Shown in pieces: positions 1-8,519 of a DNA stretch of 64,000 nucleotides. Numbering within the stretch: the stretch's first letter is position 1; every line of letters starts with the position of its first letter. A program made the translations under genes and the position numbers. The DNA comes from Streptomyces sp. NBC_00459 (GTDB lineage: Bacteria > Actinomycetota > Actinomycetes > Streptomycetales > Streptomycetaceae). The notes beneath the pieces are model-generated. The model was not told the origin of the DNA and made no database searches. It was given only the letters and a program-made list of their open reading frames with translations. Location: assembly GCF_036013955.1 (NCBI RefSeq), contig NZ_CP107903.1, forward strand, positions 8,494,001 through 8,558,000, in the 5' to 3' direction.

Positions 1-469
1 AGACGGCCACCAGCTCTTCGGGCGCCGCGAGACCGGCGTCGCCGATGGTGCCGTACGAGGACACCTTCGGGAACCGGTCGGCGAGTTGGTCGGCCGGTGT
101 CCTGTGCAGCAGGTCGCCCAGAGCGGGAGACACGTACACCTGCCCGGGCCTGGGGAACCCGGTCAGCCCCGGAGGCGCCGGGGTCGCCTTGCGGCCGGGC
201 AACTGGGCCAGTGACACGACGGTGACCGGGCGGTCGCCCAGGTACGTCGTCCCGAGCGTCTGCACGGCGGTGCCGTGCCGGTCGGGGGCCGGGGTGCGCC
301 AGGCGGTGTCGTGGGCGCGGGCACCGCTGCCGAAGTAGGCGGCCGTCAGCACCAGCAGGACCAGTGAACCGACGGCCGCGGCGCCGGCCGCGAGCAACTG
401 GCTGTGCAGGCCGCGGCGGCCGGAGCGGCGCGCGAGGAACCACGTCAACTGCGGGACGGGCGAGGACAT
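1..469 (-). CDS. ABC transporter permease, FtsX/MacB type (N-terminal part, cut by window edge)
   Basis: The reading frame starts at ATG 469 and runs off the left edge, so only about 156 N-terminal residues are visible. They show a short basic cytoplasmic start (ending in RRSGRRG), one hydrophobic segment at roughly residues 24-46, and then a long extracytoplasmic region without other membrane segments. This layout is typical of the first part of FtsX/MacB-like permeases. The gene lies 112 bp downstream of a MacB/LolD-type ATPase on the same strand, which is the main support for the call. The catalytic partner and substrate cannot be deduced; such pairs export peptides, lipids or drugs. The FtsX core is outside the window, so the family is inferred. 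Confidence 0.65.
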   Translation of the reverse strand, partial: MSSPVPQLTWFLARRSGRRGLHSQLLAAGAAAVGSLVLLVLTAAYFGSGARAHDTAWRTPAPDRHGTAVQTLGTTYLGDRPVTVVSLAQLPGRKATPAPPGLTGFPRPGQVYVSPALGDLLHRTPADQLADRFPKVSSYGTIGDAGLAAPEELVAV

Positions 470-581
470 GAGGGCTCCGGGGTGATCGGAAGGGTGCGGG
501 GGCCGGTGTTCGGGGCAGGCGGGCGCGGCCAGGGCGAACCGGGGGCAGAGGGAAGGGTGTCGGCGCGGCGGGGTCGGTGAC

Positions 582-1268
582 TCAGGGCGTCACGGTGTAC
601 TGCTGGTGGCTCGTGATCCGGCCGTCGCGGACCTGGAGGACGCGGTCGCAGTGGGCTGCGACATCCGGGTCGTGCGTGACCATCACGAGGGACGCGCCCT
701 GCTCACGGGTGACCGACGTCAGCAGCCGGACGACCTCCTCGCTGGTGACCTGGTCCAGCGCGCCGGTCGGCTCGTCGGCGAAGACCACATCGGGCTGGAC
801 GACCAGCGCGCGGGCTATCGCGACGCGCTGGGCCTGGCCGCCGGACAGCTGACCGGGGCGGCGCTTCTCCAGACCGTCGAGGCCCAGCGGGGCGAACCAG
901 CGGCGGGCGAGGGAGACGGCCCGGCCGCGGGGCATGCCGTCCAGCATCAGCGGCAGGGCGATGTTCTCCTCGGCGGGGAGCTCGGGCAGCAACTGGCCGA
1001 ACTGGAACACGAACCCGAACCGCTTGCGACGCAGCTCGCTCAGCCGGTTCTCACCCAGGTTGTCGATGCGCTCGCGGTGCAGCAGGATCTCGCCGCCGTC
1101 CGGGCGGACGACTCCGGCCAGGGTGTGCAGGAGGGTCGACTTCCCGGATCCCGACGGACCCATGATCGCCAGTGACTCGCGGACGCCGACCTTCACGTCC
1201 ACGCCGTGCAGCGCGACGGTGGAGCCGTACTTCTTGGTGAGGCCGAGCCCGGCCAGGACGGTGCTCAT
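582..1268 (-). CDS. ABC transporter ATP-binding protein, MacB/LolD type
   Basis: This 228-residue protein is a single nucleotide-binding domain. Walker A is GPSGSGKST near residue 40, the signature is LSGGQAQRVAIARAL, and Walker B with catalytic Glu is VVFADEPTGALD. The EPTGALD wording and the length are typical of the MacB/LolD/FtsE branch, which powers extracytoplasmic lipid, peptide or macrolide transport rather than solute import. It sits between a DUF4333 exported protein upstream (35 bp gap) and an FtsX-like permease downstream, so the three genes probably form one operon. Substrate unknown. Confidence 0.9.
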   Translation of the reverse strand: MSTVLAGLGLTKKYGSTVALHGVDVKVGVRESLAIMGPSGSGKSTLLHTLAGVVRPDGGEILLHRERIDNLGENRLSELRRKRFGFVFQFGQLLPELPAEENIALPLMLDGMPRGRAVSLARRWFAPLGLDGLEKRRPGQLSGGQAQRVAIARALVVQPDVVFADEPTGALDQVTSEEVVRLLTSVTREQGASLVMVTHDPDVAAHCDRVLQVRDGRITSHQQYTVTP

Positions 1269-1303
1269 GATCTTCTCGCTCTCCTTGCTCTCCTCGCCGC
1301 TGC

Positions 1304-1672
1304 TCAGCGCTCGAACTTCCAGGTCACGGAGGTGTCAGTGGCCGTGACCACCGTCACCGGTATGTCGATGTCCTTGCCCTTGCCGGTGCGGCCCGTGCAC
1401 GTGATGGTCGCGCCGGCCACGGCCTTCAGACCGGTCGGGCAGGACACCCGGGAGACCTTCGTGCCCACCCAGGGCAGCGGGTGGAACTTGCTCTGGGCGC
1501 GGCCCGCGACGATGTCCGGCGACAGGGCCTTGTGGCCGTCCACCGTCACCGCCGTGTACTTGTCCAAAGAGGTCGTCGACTCGGTGCCCGCGAGCAGATA
1601 CGTTCCGACGCCGGCCAGCGCGACCGCGGCTGTCGCACCGCCGATCACACTGATGAGGGCCTTGTGGTGCAT
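1304..1672 (-). CDS. DUF4333 domain exported/membrane-anchored protein
   Basis: This is a 122-residue protein beginning MHHKALISVIGG. A hydrophobic N-terminal segment (about residues 6-29) acts as signal or anchor, and the rest is a small extracytoplasmic domain. The two cysteines in SCPTG and TCTG, and the pattern CPxxL..GxxxxC, match the DUF4333 family common in actinobacteria. The ATG at 1672 was chosen because the hydrophobic segment follows immediately; the frame stays open far upstream but that part is low-complexity and out of character. It is first in the minus-strand group with the ABC ATPase and permease. Function unknown. Confidence 0.75.
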   Translation of the reverse strand: MHHKALISVIGGATAAVALAGVGTYLLAGTESTTSLDKYTAVTVDGHKALSPDIVAGRAQSKFHPLPWVGTKVSRVSCPTGLKAVAGATITCTGRTGKGKDIDIPVTVVTATDTSVTWKFER

Positions 1673-1825
1673 CTCGTACTCCTGAAGGTGAGGCGGGGTG
1701 GACAGTGGCTCCACTCTGTCCCGCGGGCACGAGCGCGCGCCTCGGCCGTCCGGCCACCTTTCACGGACCGCTCCTCGACCATTCGGCCGATCCCGCCGTC
1801 GCCGTCCGCGCATACGGTGATCCGC

Positions 1826-2992
1826 ATGACATCGGAATCGCCCCGCGGCTGCACCCGGGCTTTCGTCGTCGCGCTCCTGCTCATGGCCGGGATCCCCGAC
1901 ATGCTCAACGCGAGCGAGGGCGGCTACGCGATCTGGCCCTACGCGGTCATCCTGGGAATGGGGTATGCCGCTCTGCTGTGGCCGGCCCGGCGGCGGCCGG
2001 AGTGGCTCACTCCGCAGCTGCGCACGGGCGCACCGGCCGTCGCCTCGCTCCTGTTCACGGCGGGCTCCCTGTTGCTGCGCCAGGAGGCCCTGTTCGGCCC
2101 GGGCGAGACAGCCGTCCTGCTGAGTCTGCTGTTCGTCGCCGTACGGCACTGTCCGCAGCCCTGGGCCGTCGTCTGCGGCATCCTGACCGGCGCCGCGCTG
2201 CTCGGCACGCCCGCGCGCTTCTACCAGGACGACATGTCCGGTCTGCCGGGCTTCATGATGGCGGCGCTCGTCCTGATCGGCGTCGTCGGCGGTCTGGCCG
2301 CGTTCCTGCGCTCGCAGGACTACCGGCGGGCCATGGCGGTCGTCGAGACCAGGCGGGCGGAACGGGTGGCGATCGCCGCCGACCTGCACGACTTCGTCGC
2401 CCACCATGTCACCGGCATCCTCGTCCAGACCCAGATGGCCAGGATGATGGCCACCACCCAGCCGGAGAACCTGGACACCGTCCTGGCGGGTATAGAACGC
2501 GCGGCCACGGAAGCCCTGGCGTCGATGCGGCGTACGGTCGGCGTGCTGCGCGACACAGGCCCGGACGCCGCCGACCGCAGACCCGTCGGTGACCTGGCCG
2601 GCATCGCGGAACTGACGGACGGCTTCGCGAGCCCGGTCCAGCACGTCACCCTGGACCGCGACCCCGCCGTGACGGACGACCTCCCGCACGAGGTGCAGGC
2701 CGCCGCCTTCCGGGTGGTGCAGGAGGCTCTGACGAACGTACGGCGGCACGCGGCCGATGCCTCCGAGATCACGGTCAGGCTCCGCCATGACGGCCGCCGA
2801 CTGGAGGTCGGTGTGACCGACGACGGCCGGGGCGGCACCCAGCTCCCGGCCGCAGCGCACGGTGGCGGATTCGGCCTGGTCGGCCTCACGGAACGGGTCA
2901 CGGCCCTGGGCGGGGACCTGCGCGCGGGGCCACCGGCCGGACAGACACAGGGCTGGGAGGTGCGCGCGCTCTTCCCCACGGGGAAGACATGA
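1826..2992 (+). CDS. Sensor histidine kinase (HisKA_3 / NarL-type), orphan
   Basis: The 388-residue product has several hydrophobic segments in its first ~165 residues, probably membrane-spanning. A HisKA_3 dimerisation and phosphoacceptor helix follows, with the phospho-His in AADLHDFVAHH. The C-terminal HATPase_c domain has an N-box FRVVQEALTNVRRHA and a G1-type DDGRGG motif. The C-terminus GGDLRAGPPAGQTQGWEV is the usual end of NarL-family kinases. ATG 1826 was taken as start because the conserved part begins just after it. There is no response-regulator gene next to it: downstream is an XRE/cupin regulator on the same strand, and upstream is the divergent DUF4333 gene. Signal unknown. Confidence 0.88.
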   Translation: MTSESPRGCTRAFVVALLLMAGIPDMLNASEGGYAIWPYAVILGMGYAALLWPARRRPEWLTPQLRTGAPAVASLLFTAGSLLLRQEALFGPGETAVLLSLLFVAVRHCPQPWAVVCGILTGAALLGTPARFYQDDMSGLPGFMMAALVLIGVVGGLAAFLRSQDYRRAMAVVETRRAERVAIAADLHDFVAHHVTGILVQTQMARMMATTQPENLDTVLAGIERAATEALASMRRTVGVLRDTGPDAADRRPVGDLAGIAELTDGFASPVQHVTLDRDPAVTDDLPHEVQAAAFRVVQEALTNVRRHAADASEITVRLRHDGRRLEVGVTDDGRGGTQLPAAAHGGGFGLVGLTERVTALGGDLRAGPPAGQTQGWEVRALFPTGKT

Positions 2993-3094
2993 CGCCGGGT
3001 TGTTCTCTGTTGGCGCGACCGGGGTCTGCTGTTCAATGACACTGCACGCCACCCAGAGCGAACCGGAGTGAACCGGGAGCGAGAGGAGCCGCCT

Positions 3095-3739
3095 GTGTCT
3101 TCCGCCGCCGTGCCGCCCGTCGGGGCGCGGATCCGGCAGGCGCGCCTCGAACGGGGGGTGAGCCTGCGCGCCCTCGCGCGCGAGATCGGGGTCTCCGCCA
3201 GCCTCGTCTCCCAGATCGAGACCGGCAAGAGCCAGCCGTCCGTCAGCACGCTGTACGCGATCACCACGGCCCTCGCCATCTCCGTCGAGTCGCTCTTCGA
3301 CGCGTCGGCGGACAGCGTGCGGGAATCCCCGCCGGTCGTCGGTGCCACGGTGGTCCATGCCCTCGCGGCGTTCGCCGCCGACCCCGGCCGACGGATCGGA
3401 CCGCTGGTGGGGGCAGGTGAGCGGGAGACCATCGAATTGGATTCGGGGGTGGTGTGGGAGCGGCTCGGGCATGTCCCGGGTACGGATGTCGACTTCCTGC
3501 TGGTGACCTACCGGCCGGGCGGTTCGTCGTCGAGCGGTGGGGGGCTGATGCGGCACCCGGGCACCGAGTACGGCTGTCTGACCGCCGGTGAACTGGTTCT
3601 CACGCTCGGTTTCGACGAGCACGTGCTGCGCCCCGGAGACGCGGTGTGCTTCGAGTCGACGACCCCGCACCGGTACCGGAACGACAGCGCCGAACCCGCG
3701 GTCGGAGTGTGGTTCGTGGCCGGCCAGAGTGTTCAGTAG
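3095..3739 (+). CDS. XRE-family transcriptional regulator with C-terminal cupin domain
   Basis: The 214-residue protein has an N-terminal Cro/C1 helix-turn-helix (about residues 8-65; core GVSASLVSQIETGKSQPS) and a C-terminal cupin_2 domain (about 130-205; PGDAVCFESTTPHRYRN). HTH plus cupin is the PuuR/SutR architecture, in which the cupin is thought to sense a small metabolite. The GTG at 3095 is preferred over the in-frame GTG at 3068 because AGGAG lies 6-7 bases before it. It leads a run of six plus-strand catabolic genes with small gaps or overlaps, so it is the likely local regulator. Inducer unknown. Confidence 0.88.
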   Translation: MSSAAVPPVGARIRQARLERGVSLRALAREIGVSASLVSQIETGKSQPSVSTLYAITTALAISVESLFDASADSVRESPPVVGATVVHALAAFAADPGRRIGPLVGAGERETIELDSGVVWERLGHVPGTDVDFLLVTYRPGGSSSSGGGLMRHPGTEYGCLTAGELVLTLGFDEHVLRPGDAVCFESTTPHRYRNDSAEPAVGVWFVAGQSVQ

Positions 3740-3791
3740 AGGTTGACACTCGCGCCGCCGAGTCGTTCACTCCAAAGTGGGGGTGGTCGCC

Positions 3792-5126
3792 ATGGCGATC
3801 CGCACTTTCGGACCCAATGCCGTCGACTGGGAACAGCGCGTCGACCTGGAACGGCTGCGCAGGGAGCGGCTGGCCAGACTCCACCAGGCCCTGAACCGGT
3901 CCGAGCTGGGTGCCGTGCTCAGCTTCGACTTCGCCAACATCCGCTACATGACGTCCACCCACATCGGCACCTGGGCCATGGACAAACTGATCCGCTTCGC
4001 GCTGCTGGTGCGCGGCGGCGACCCGGTCCTGTGGGACTTCGGCTCCGCTGCCCGGCACCACCAGCTCTACAACCCCTGGCTCGACTACAGCGACGGCAAG
4101 GAAGGCCCGCCCACCGGCGCCCGCGCCGGGATCTCCACCCTGCGCGGCGCCTTCCATCCGGACGCGGGCATCGCCGAGGACGTGGCCCGCAAGATCGCCA
4201 CCGAACTGCGTGCCCACGGCCTCGGAGACGAACCGCTCGGCGTCGACCTGGCCGAGATGCCGATCCTGATGGCCCTGCGCGCCGAGGGCATCGACGTCGT
4301 CGACGGCCAGCAGGTCTTCCTCCAGGCCCGCCGCACCAAGACCCCGGACGAGATCTCCCTCCTCACCCAGGCCTGCGCGATGGTCGACGCTGCCTACGAG
4401 GAGCTGTACGGGTACCTCCGTCCCGGCGTCCGCGAGAACGAGTGCGTCGGACTCGTCAGCAAGGTCCTGTACGACCTCGGCAGTGAGTACGTCGAGGGTG
4501 TCAACGCCATCTCCGGGGAACGCTGTTCACCCCATCCGCATGTCTTCAGCGACCGGCTGATCCGTCCCGGCGACCCCGCCTTCTTCGACATCCTGCACAG
4601 CCACCTCGGCTACCGCACCTGCTACTACCGCACCTTCGCCGTCGGCAGCGCCTCCGGCGCCCAGCGCGACGCCTATGTCCGCTGCCGGGAGTACATGGAC
4701 GAGGCCATCGCCCTGGTCCGGCCGGGCGCGACCACCGCCGACATCGTCCGGGTGTGGCCCCGCGCCGAGGAGTTCGGCTTCCCGGACGAGACGGCCGCCT
4801 TCGCGCTCCAGTACGGCCACGGGGTCGGCCTCTCCATCTGGGAGAAGCCCATCTTCAGCCGCCTCGTCTCCCTCGACCATCCCGAAGTCCTCGAAGTGGG
4901 CATGGTGTTCGCCCTGGAGACCTACTGGCCGGCCGCCGACGGCTGGACGGCGGCACGCATCGAGGAGGAGATCGTCGTCACCGCCGACGGCTGCGAGGTC
5001 ATCACCAAGTTCCCGGCCGAGGAACTCCTGGTGGCCGGCCGCAAGTACTGGACGGTCGGCGGAGAGCTCAACACCCGGCGCGAGGCCCAGTCCCACCTCA
5101 ACACCCGCGGGAACGGGAGCGGTTGA
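3792..5126 (+). CDS. M24-family (creatinase / aminopeptidase P / DddP-like) hydrolase
   Basis: The 444-residue protein has a creatinase_N-like domain (about 1-170, with LSFDFANIRYMTS) and a pita-bread M24 catalytic domain (about 180-420). Of the five classical metal ligands, the first Asp (FFDILHSHLGY), the His (QYGHGVGLS), a Glu (FALETYW) and the last Glu (RIEEEIV) can be seen. The second Asp position reads CYYRTF, so it appears to be Cys. That points to a non-peptidase member, as in creatinase, ectoine hydrolase or DddP. The N-terminal wording resembles DddP from memory, not from a search. Start: ATG 3792; GTG 3777 is possible. Its stop overlaps the next ATG by one base. Substrate unknown. 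Confidence 0.75.
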   Translation: MAIRTFGPNAVDWEQRVDLERLRRERLARLHQALNRSELGAVLSFDFANIRYMTSTHIGTWAMDKLIRFALLVRGGDPVLWDFGSAARHHQLYNPWLDYSDGKEGPPTGARAGISTLRGAFHPDAGIAEDVARKIATELRAHGLGDEPLGVDLAEMPILMALRAEGIDVVDGQQVFLQARRTKTPDEISLLTQACAMVDAAYEELYGYLRPGVRENECVGLVSKVLYDLGSEYVEGVNAISGERCSPHPHVFSDRLIRPGDPAFFDILHSHLGYRTCYYRTFAVGSASGAQRDAYVRCREYMDEAIALVRPGATTADIVRVWPRAEEFGFPDETAAFALQYGHGVGLSIWEKPIFSRLVSLDHPEVLEVGMVFALETYWPAADGWTAARIEEEIVVTADGCEVITKFPAEELLVAGRKYWTVGGELNTRREAQSHLNTRGNGSG

Positions 5127-6115
5127 TGGCCCCCACGGTCTCCGGTGACGAACTCCTCACCCTCTACGAGCAGATGGCCGTCATCCGCCGTACGGAGAAG
5201 GCCGCGCACGACCTGTTCCTGTCCGGGCTGGTCAAGGGCACCACCCATCTCGCCGCCGGTCACGAGGCGATCGCCGTCGGCGCGAGCGCCGCCCTGCGCG
5301 ACGACGACTACGTCTTCGCCACCTACCGGGGCCACCACCACGCCCTCGCGCGCGGAGCCACCCCCGAGGAGTGCCTCGCCGAGCTGATGAGCCGCGCCAC
5401 CGGGCTCTGCAAGGCCAAGGGCGGCTCCATGCACCTCACCAAGGCGTCCGCCGGCATGCTCGGCTCGTACGCCATCGTCGGCGCCCACCTCCCCATGGCC
5501 GTCGGCGCGGCCTGGTCCGCCCGGCTGCGGGGCACCGACCAGCTCGCGGTCGCCTTCTTCGGCGACGGGGCGACCAACATCGGTGCCTTCCACGAGGCGC
5601 TGAACCTGGCCGCCGTGTGGAAACTGCCCGTGCTGTTCGTCTGCGAGAACAACCTGTACATGGAATACACGGCGATCGCGGACGTCACCGCCGTGCCCCG
5701 GCCGGCCGCCGACCGGGCACCGGCGTACGGCATTCCGGGCGAGACCGTCGACGGCAACGACGTGGTGCTGGTCAAGGAGACGGTGGCCCGGCTCGCACGG
5801 CGGGCCCGGGCCGGAGACGGGCCCGCCGTCCTGGAGGCCGAGACCTACCGGCACTACGGGCACAGCCGCGCCGACCCGGCCACCTACCGGCCTGCCGAGG
5901 AGGTAGAACGCTGGCTGAAGCACGACCCGTTGGACATCGCGCGTGGCCGACTCGACCGGCTGGGTGTGTCGGCGACGGCGATCGATGCGGCAGACGAACG
6001 GGCAACGGCAGTCGTGCAGGCGGCCGTCGACGCCGCGAAGGCGGCGCCCGCGCCCGATCCGGCCGAGGCGCTGACCGACGTATGGGCGGACGGAGGCTCG
6101 GCATGGCGGACCTGA
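5126..6115 (+). CDS. 2-oxoacid / acetoin dehydrogenase E1 component, alpha subunit
   Basis: This 329-residue protein is a PdhA/AcoA-type E1 alpha. It carries the thiamine-pyrophosphate motif GDGATNIGAF followed by the Asn pair in VCENNLY, plus E1-typical stretches GGSMHLT and ETYRHYGHSRADP. E1 alpha and beta together bind TPP and decarboxylate a 2-oxoacid or cleave acetoin. The start ATG overlaps the stop of the M24 gene (TGATG), and its end overlaps the E1 beta start by 13 bases, which indicates translational coupling. No E2 (lipoyl acyltransferase) or E3 gene is in the operon. The complex must borrow E2/E3 from elsewhere or act as a stand-alone decarboxylase. Confidence 0.9.
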   Translation: MAPTVSGDELLTLYEQMAVIRRTEKAAHDLFLSGLVKGTTHLAAGHEAIAVGASAALRDDDYVFATYRGHHHALARGATPEECLAELMSRATGLCKAKGGSMHLTKASAGMLGSYAIVGAHLPMAVGAAWSARLRGTDQLAVAFFGDGATNIGAFHEALNLAAVWKLPVLFVCENNLYMEYTAIADVTAVPRPAADRAPAYGIPGETVDGNDVVLVKETVARLARRARAGDGPAVLEAETYRHYGHSRADPATYRPAEEVERWLKHDPLDIARGRLDRLGVSATAIDAADERATAVVQAAVDAAKAAPAPDPAEALTDVWADGGSAWRT

Positions 6116-7116
6116 CGGATGCTCAAGAAGCGGATGCACAAAGGCAGATCACCTATCGAGAGGCGGTCGCCGAGGGCATCGCCCGGGAGATGAGGCGCGA
6201 TCCCGCGGTCGTGTGCCTGGGGGAGGACATCGGCGAGGCCGGCGGGGTGTTCAAGACGACCTCCGGGCTGTTCAAGGAGTTCGGGCCCGGGCGGGTGTGG
6301 GACACGCCCATCTCCGAACAGGCCATCGTGGGCGCCGCGATGGGCGCCGCCATGACCGGGATGCGGCCCGTCGCCGAGATCATGTTCTCGGACTTCCTGG
6401 CCTGTTGCTGGGACTACCTCGCCAACGAGATACCGAAGGTGCGGTACATGACGGGTGGTCAGGTGACCGTTCCTCTCGTCGTACGCACCGCGAACGGCGG
6501 CGGTCTCGGCTTCGGGGCGCAGCACTCGCAGGCCACCGAGAACTGGGCGTTCACCGTGCCGGGGCTGAAGATCGCGGCACCGTCGACACCCGCCGACGTC
6601 ATCGGCATGATGGCGTCCGCGATACGCAGTGACGACCCCGTGGTCTTCTTCGAGCACAAGGGCCTGTTCGCGAGCAAGGGTCCGCCCGCGCCGCCGGATC
6701 ATGTGGTGGAGCTGGGGAAGGCGGCCGTCGTCCGGGAGGGCGCCGACATCACGCTCGTGGCCCTCGCCTCGATGGTCCCGGTCGCGCTCACCGCCGCCGA
6801 CCGGCTGGCCCGGGAGGGCATCGAGGCGGAGGTCGTCGACCTGCGCTGCCTGGTACCGCTGGACGTCAGCACCGTGCTCGCCTCGCTGGACAAGACCTCG
6901 CGACTTACCATCGTCGAGGAGAACCCTTACCAGGGCGGATGGGGCGCGACGCTCGTGTCCGTCGTCGCTGACGAGGGGTTCGGACTGCTCGACGCGCCGG
7001 TGCGGCGGGTCGCGGGGGAGTGCGTACCGCTGCCGTTCGCCGACGCGCTGGAGGAGCGTGTCATCCCCACCGTGGACAAGGTCGTGAGCGCCGTGCGTGA
7101 GCTGGCGGCCTACTGA
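6103..7116 (+). CDS. 2-oxoacid / acetoin dehydrogenase E1 component, beta subunit
   Basis: The 337-residue product is a transketolase-like E1 beta. It shows TYREAVAEGIAREM, LGEDIGEAGG, the cofactor-proximal DTPISEQAIVGAAMGAA and FSDFLACCWDYLANE, with a transketolase C-terminal domain (about 200-330) ending ALEERVIPTVDKVV. It pairs with the alpha subunit encoded immediately upstream (13-bp overlap). Length and order match AcoA/AcoB and PdhA/PdhB. GGQVTVPLVVRTANGGG is the usual interface loop. The substrate is not apparent from sequence. Confidence 0.9.
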   Translation: MADLTDAQEADAQRQITYREAVAEGIAREMRRDPAVVCLGEDIGEAGGVFKTTSGLFKEFGPGRVWDTPISEQAIVGAAMGAAMTGMRPVAEIMFSDFLACCWDYLANEIPKVRYMTGGQVTVPLVVRTANGGGLGFGAQHSQATENWAFTVPGLKIAAPSTPADVIGMMASAIRSDDPVVFFEHKGLFASKGPPAPPDHVVELGKAAVVREGADITLVALASMVPVALTAADRLAREGIEAEVVDLRCLVPLDVSTVLASLDKTSRLTIVEENPYQGGWGATLVSVVADEGFGLLDAPVRRVAGECVPLPFADALEERVIPTVDKVVSAVRELAAY

Positions 7117-7157
7117 AATTCCGTATCCGGTACCGACTTTCCCTGGAAGGAAGGACG

Positions 7158-8519
7158 ATGACCGATCGACTGCTTCTGCGTTCCGGCCATGTGATCTCCA
7201 TGGACCCCGACATCGGGGAACTGCCCCGGGGCGACGTCCTGATCGAGGGCGGGAGGATCACGGCGGTCGAGCGCGAGATCAGCGCGGACGCCGAAGTGCT
7301 GGACATGACGGGCCGCATAGTGATCCCCGGCTTCGTCGACACCCACCGTCACACCTGGGAGGCGCCGATCCGCGGCTGCGCCCCCGACGCCACGCTCGAC
7401 GACTACTTCGTGGACGTCCTCGACACCTTCGCCCCCGTCTACACACCGGAGGACGTGTACGCGGGCAATCTCGCGGGCGCGCTGGAATGCCTCGACGCGG
7501 GCATCACCACCCTCGTCGACTGGTCCCACATCAACAACACCCCCGAGCACCCGGACGCCGCCGTACGAGCCCTGGCGGAGAGCGGAATCCGAGCCCAGTA
7601 CGCCTACGGCAGCGCCAACACCTCCCTCGCCGACTACTGGTTCGACAGCAAGATCGCGATACCGGGCGACGACGTACGGCGCATCCGCTCCAAGTACTTC
7701 GCCTCCGACAGCGGTCTGTTGACGATGGCGCTGGCCACCCGCGGCCCCGGCTTCTGCACCAACGACGTCGTCACCGCCGAATGGAACCTCGCCCGCGAAC
7801 TGGACATCCCGATCACCGTGCACGTCGCCATGGGCCGCCTGGCGGGCCGCTTCGGCATGGTGAAACAGCTCCACGAACTTGGCCTGCTGGGCTCCGACAC
7901 CACCTACATCCACTGCTGTTACCTCAGCGAGGAGGAGTGGCGGATGGTCGCCGACAGCGGCGGTACGGTGTCGATCGCGCCGCAGGTCGAGACCCAGATG
8001 GGGCACGGCTGGCCGCCCGTGATGAAGGCGATCGAGCACGGACTGCGGCCGTCGCTCAGCATCGACGTCGTCACCACCGTGCCCGGCGACATGTTCACCC
8101 AGATCCGTGCGGCCTTCGGCGCCGAGCGGGCCCGGGTGAACGCGGAGTGCTGGGAGGCCGATGTCCCCGTCCCCGCAACGATGTTGACGGCTCGTCGGAT
8201 GCTGGAGCTGGCGACGGTCAACGGCGCCCATGTCGCCGGCCTCGAACACCGCACCGGCTCCCTGACCCCCGGCAAGCGCGCCGACGTCGTCGCACTCGAC
8301 GCCACGGCACTGAACATGGCGCCGGTGCACGACGCCACCGCCGCGGTGACCCTGTCGGCGGACGTGTCCAACGTCGAGACGGTCGTCGTCGACGGCGCCG
8401 TGGTCAAGCGTGACGGGAAGCTGGTCGCCGACACCGGGCGGGCCCGGCGACTCGTCGAGGAGTCCCGTGACCGGCTGCTGGAGGCGAAGGCGGAACAGGC
8501 GGCGAGGCGCGAGGGATGA
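7158..8519 (+). CDS. Amidohydrolase-superfamily deaminase/hydrolase (AtzA/SsnA-like)
   Basis: This 453-residue metal-dependent hydrolase has the composite beta-sandwich at both ends (LLLRSGHVISMDPD; GSLTPGKRADVVALD) and a TIM barrel. Ligand candidates are the HxH pair in DTHRHTW, a His in ITVHVAMG, a His in YIHCCYL and an Asp in SIDVVTT. The layout is that of one-metal purine/triazine/cytosine-type deaminases and chlorohydrolases. A strong GGAAGGAAGG ribosome site precedes ATG 7158. The gene lies 41 bp after E1 beta and overlaps the bicupin start by 4 bases (ATGA). It probably opens or deaminates a nitrogen-containing ring in the same pathway; the real substrate is unknown. Confidence 0.82.
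   Translation: MTDRLLLRSGHVISMDPDIGELPRGDVLIEGGRITAVEREISADAEVLDMTGRIVIPGFVDTHRHTWEAPIRGCAPDATLDDYFVDVLDTFAPVYTPEDVYAGNLAGALECLDAGITTLVDWSHINNTPEHPDAAVRALAESGIRAQYAYGSANTSLADYWFDSKIAIPGDDVRRIRSKYFASDSGLLTMALATRGPGFCTNDVVTAEWNLARELDIPITVHVAMGRLAGRFGMVKQLHELGLLGSDTTYIHCCYLSEEEWRMVADSGGTVSIAPQVETQMGHGWPPVMKAIEHGLRPSLSIDVVTTVPGDMFTQIRAAFGAERARVNAECWEADVPVPATMLTARRMLELATVNGAHVAGLEHRTGSLTPGKRADVVALDATALNMAPVHDATAAVTLSADVSNVETVVVDGAVVKRDGKLVADTGRARRLVEESRDRLLEAKAEQAARREG

Noticed and set aside
1304..3670. 788-residue minus-strand frame including the DUF4333 gene
   Set aside because: Only the last 122 residues are real; the upstream part is antisense to the kinase and the XRE regulator.
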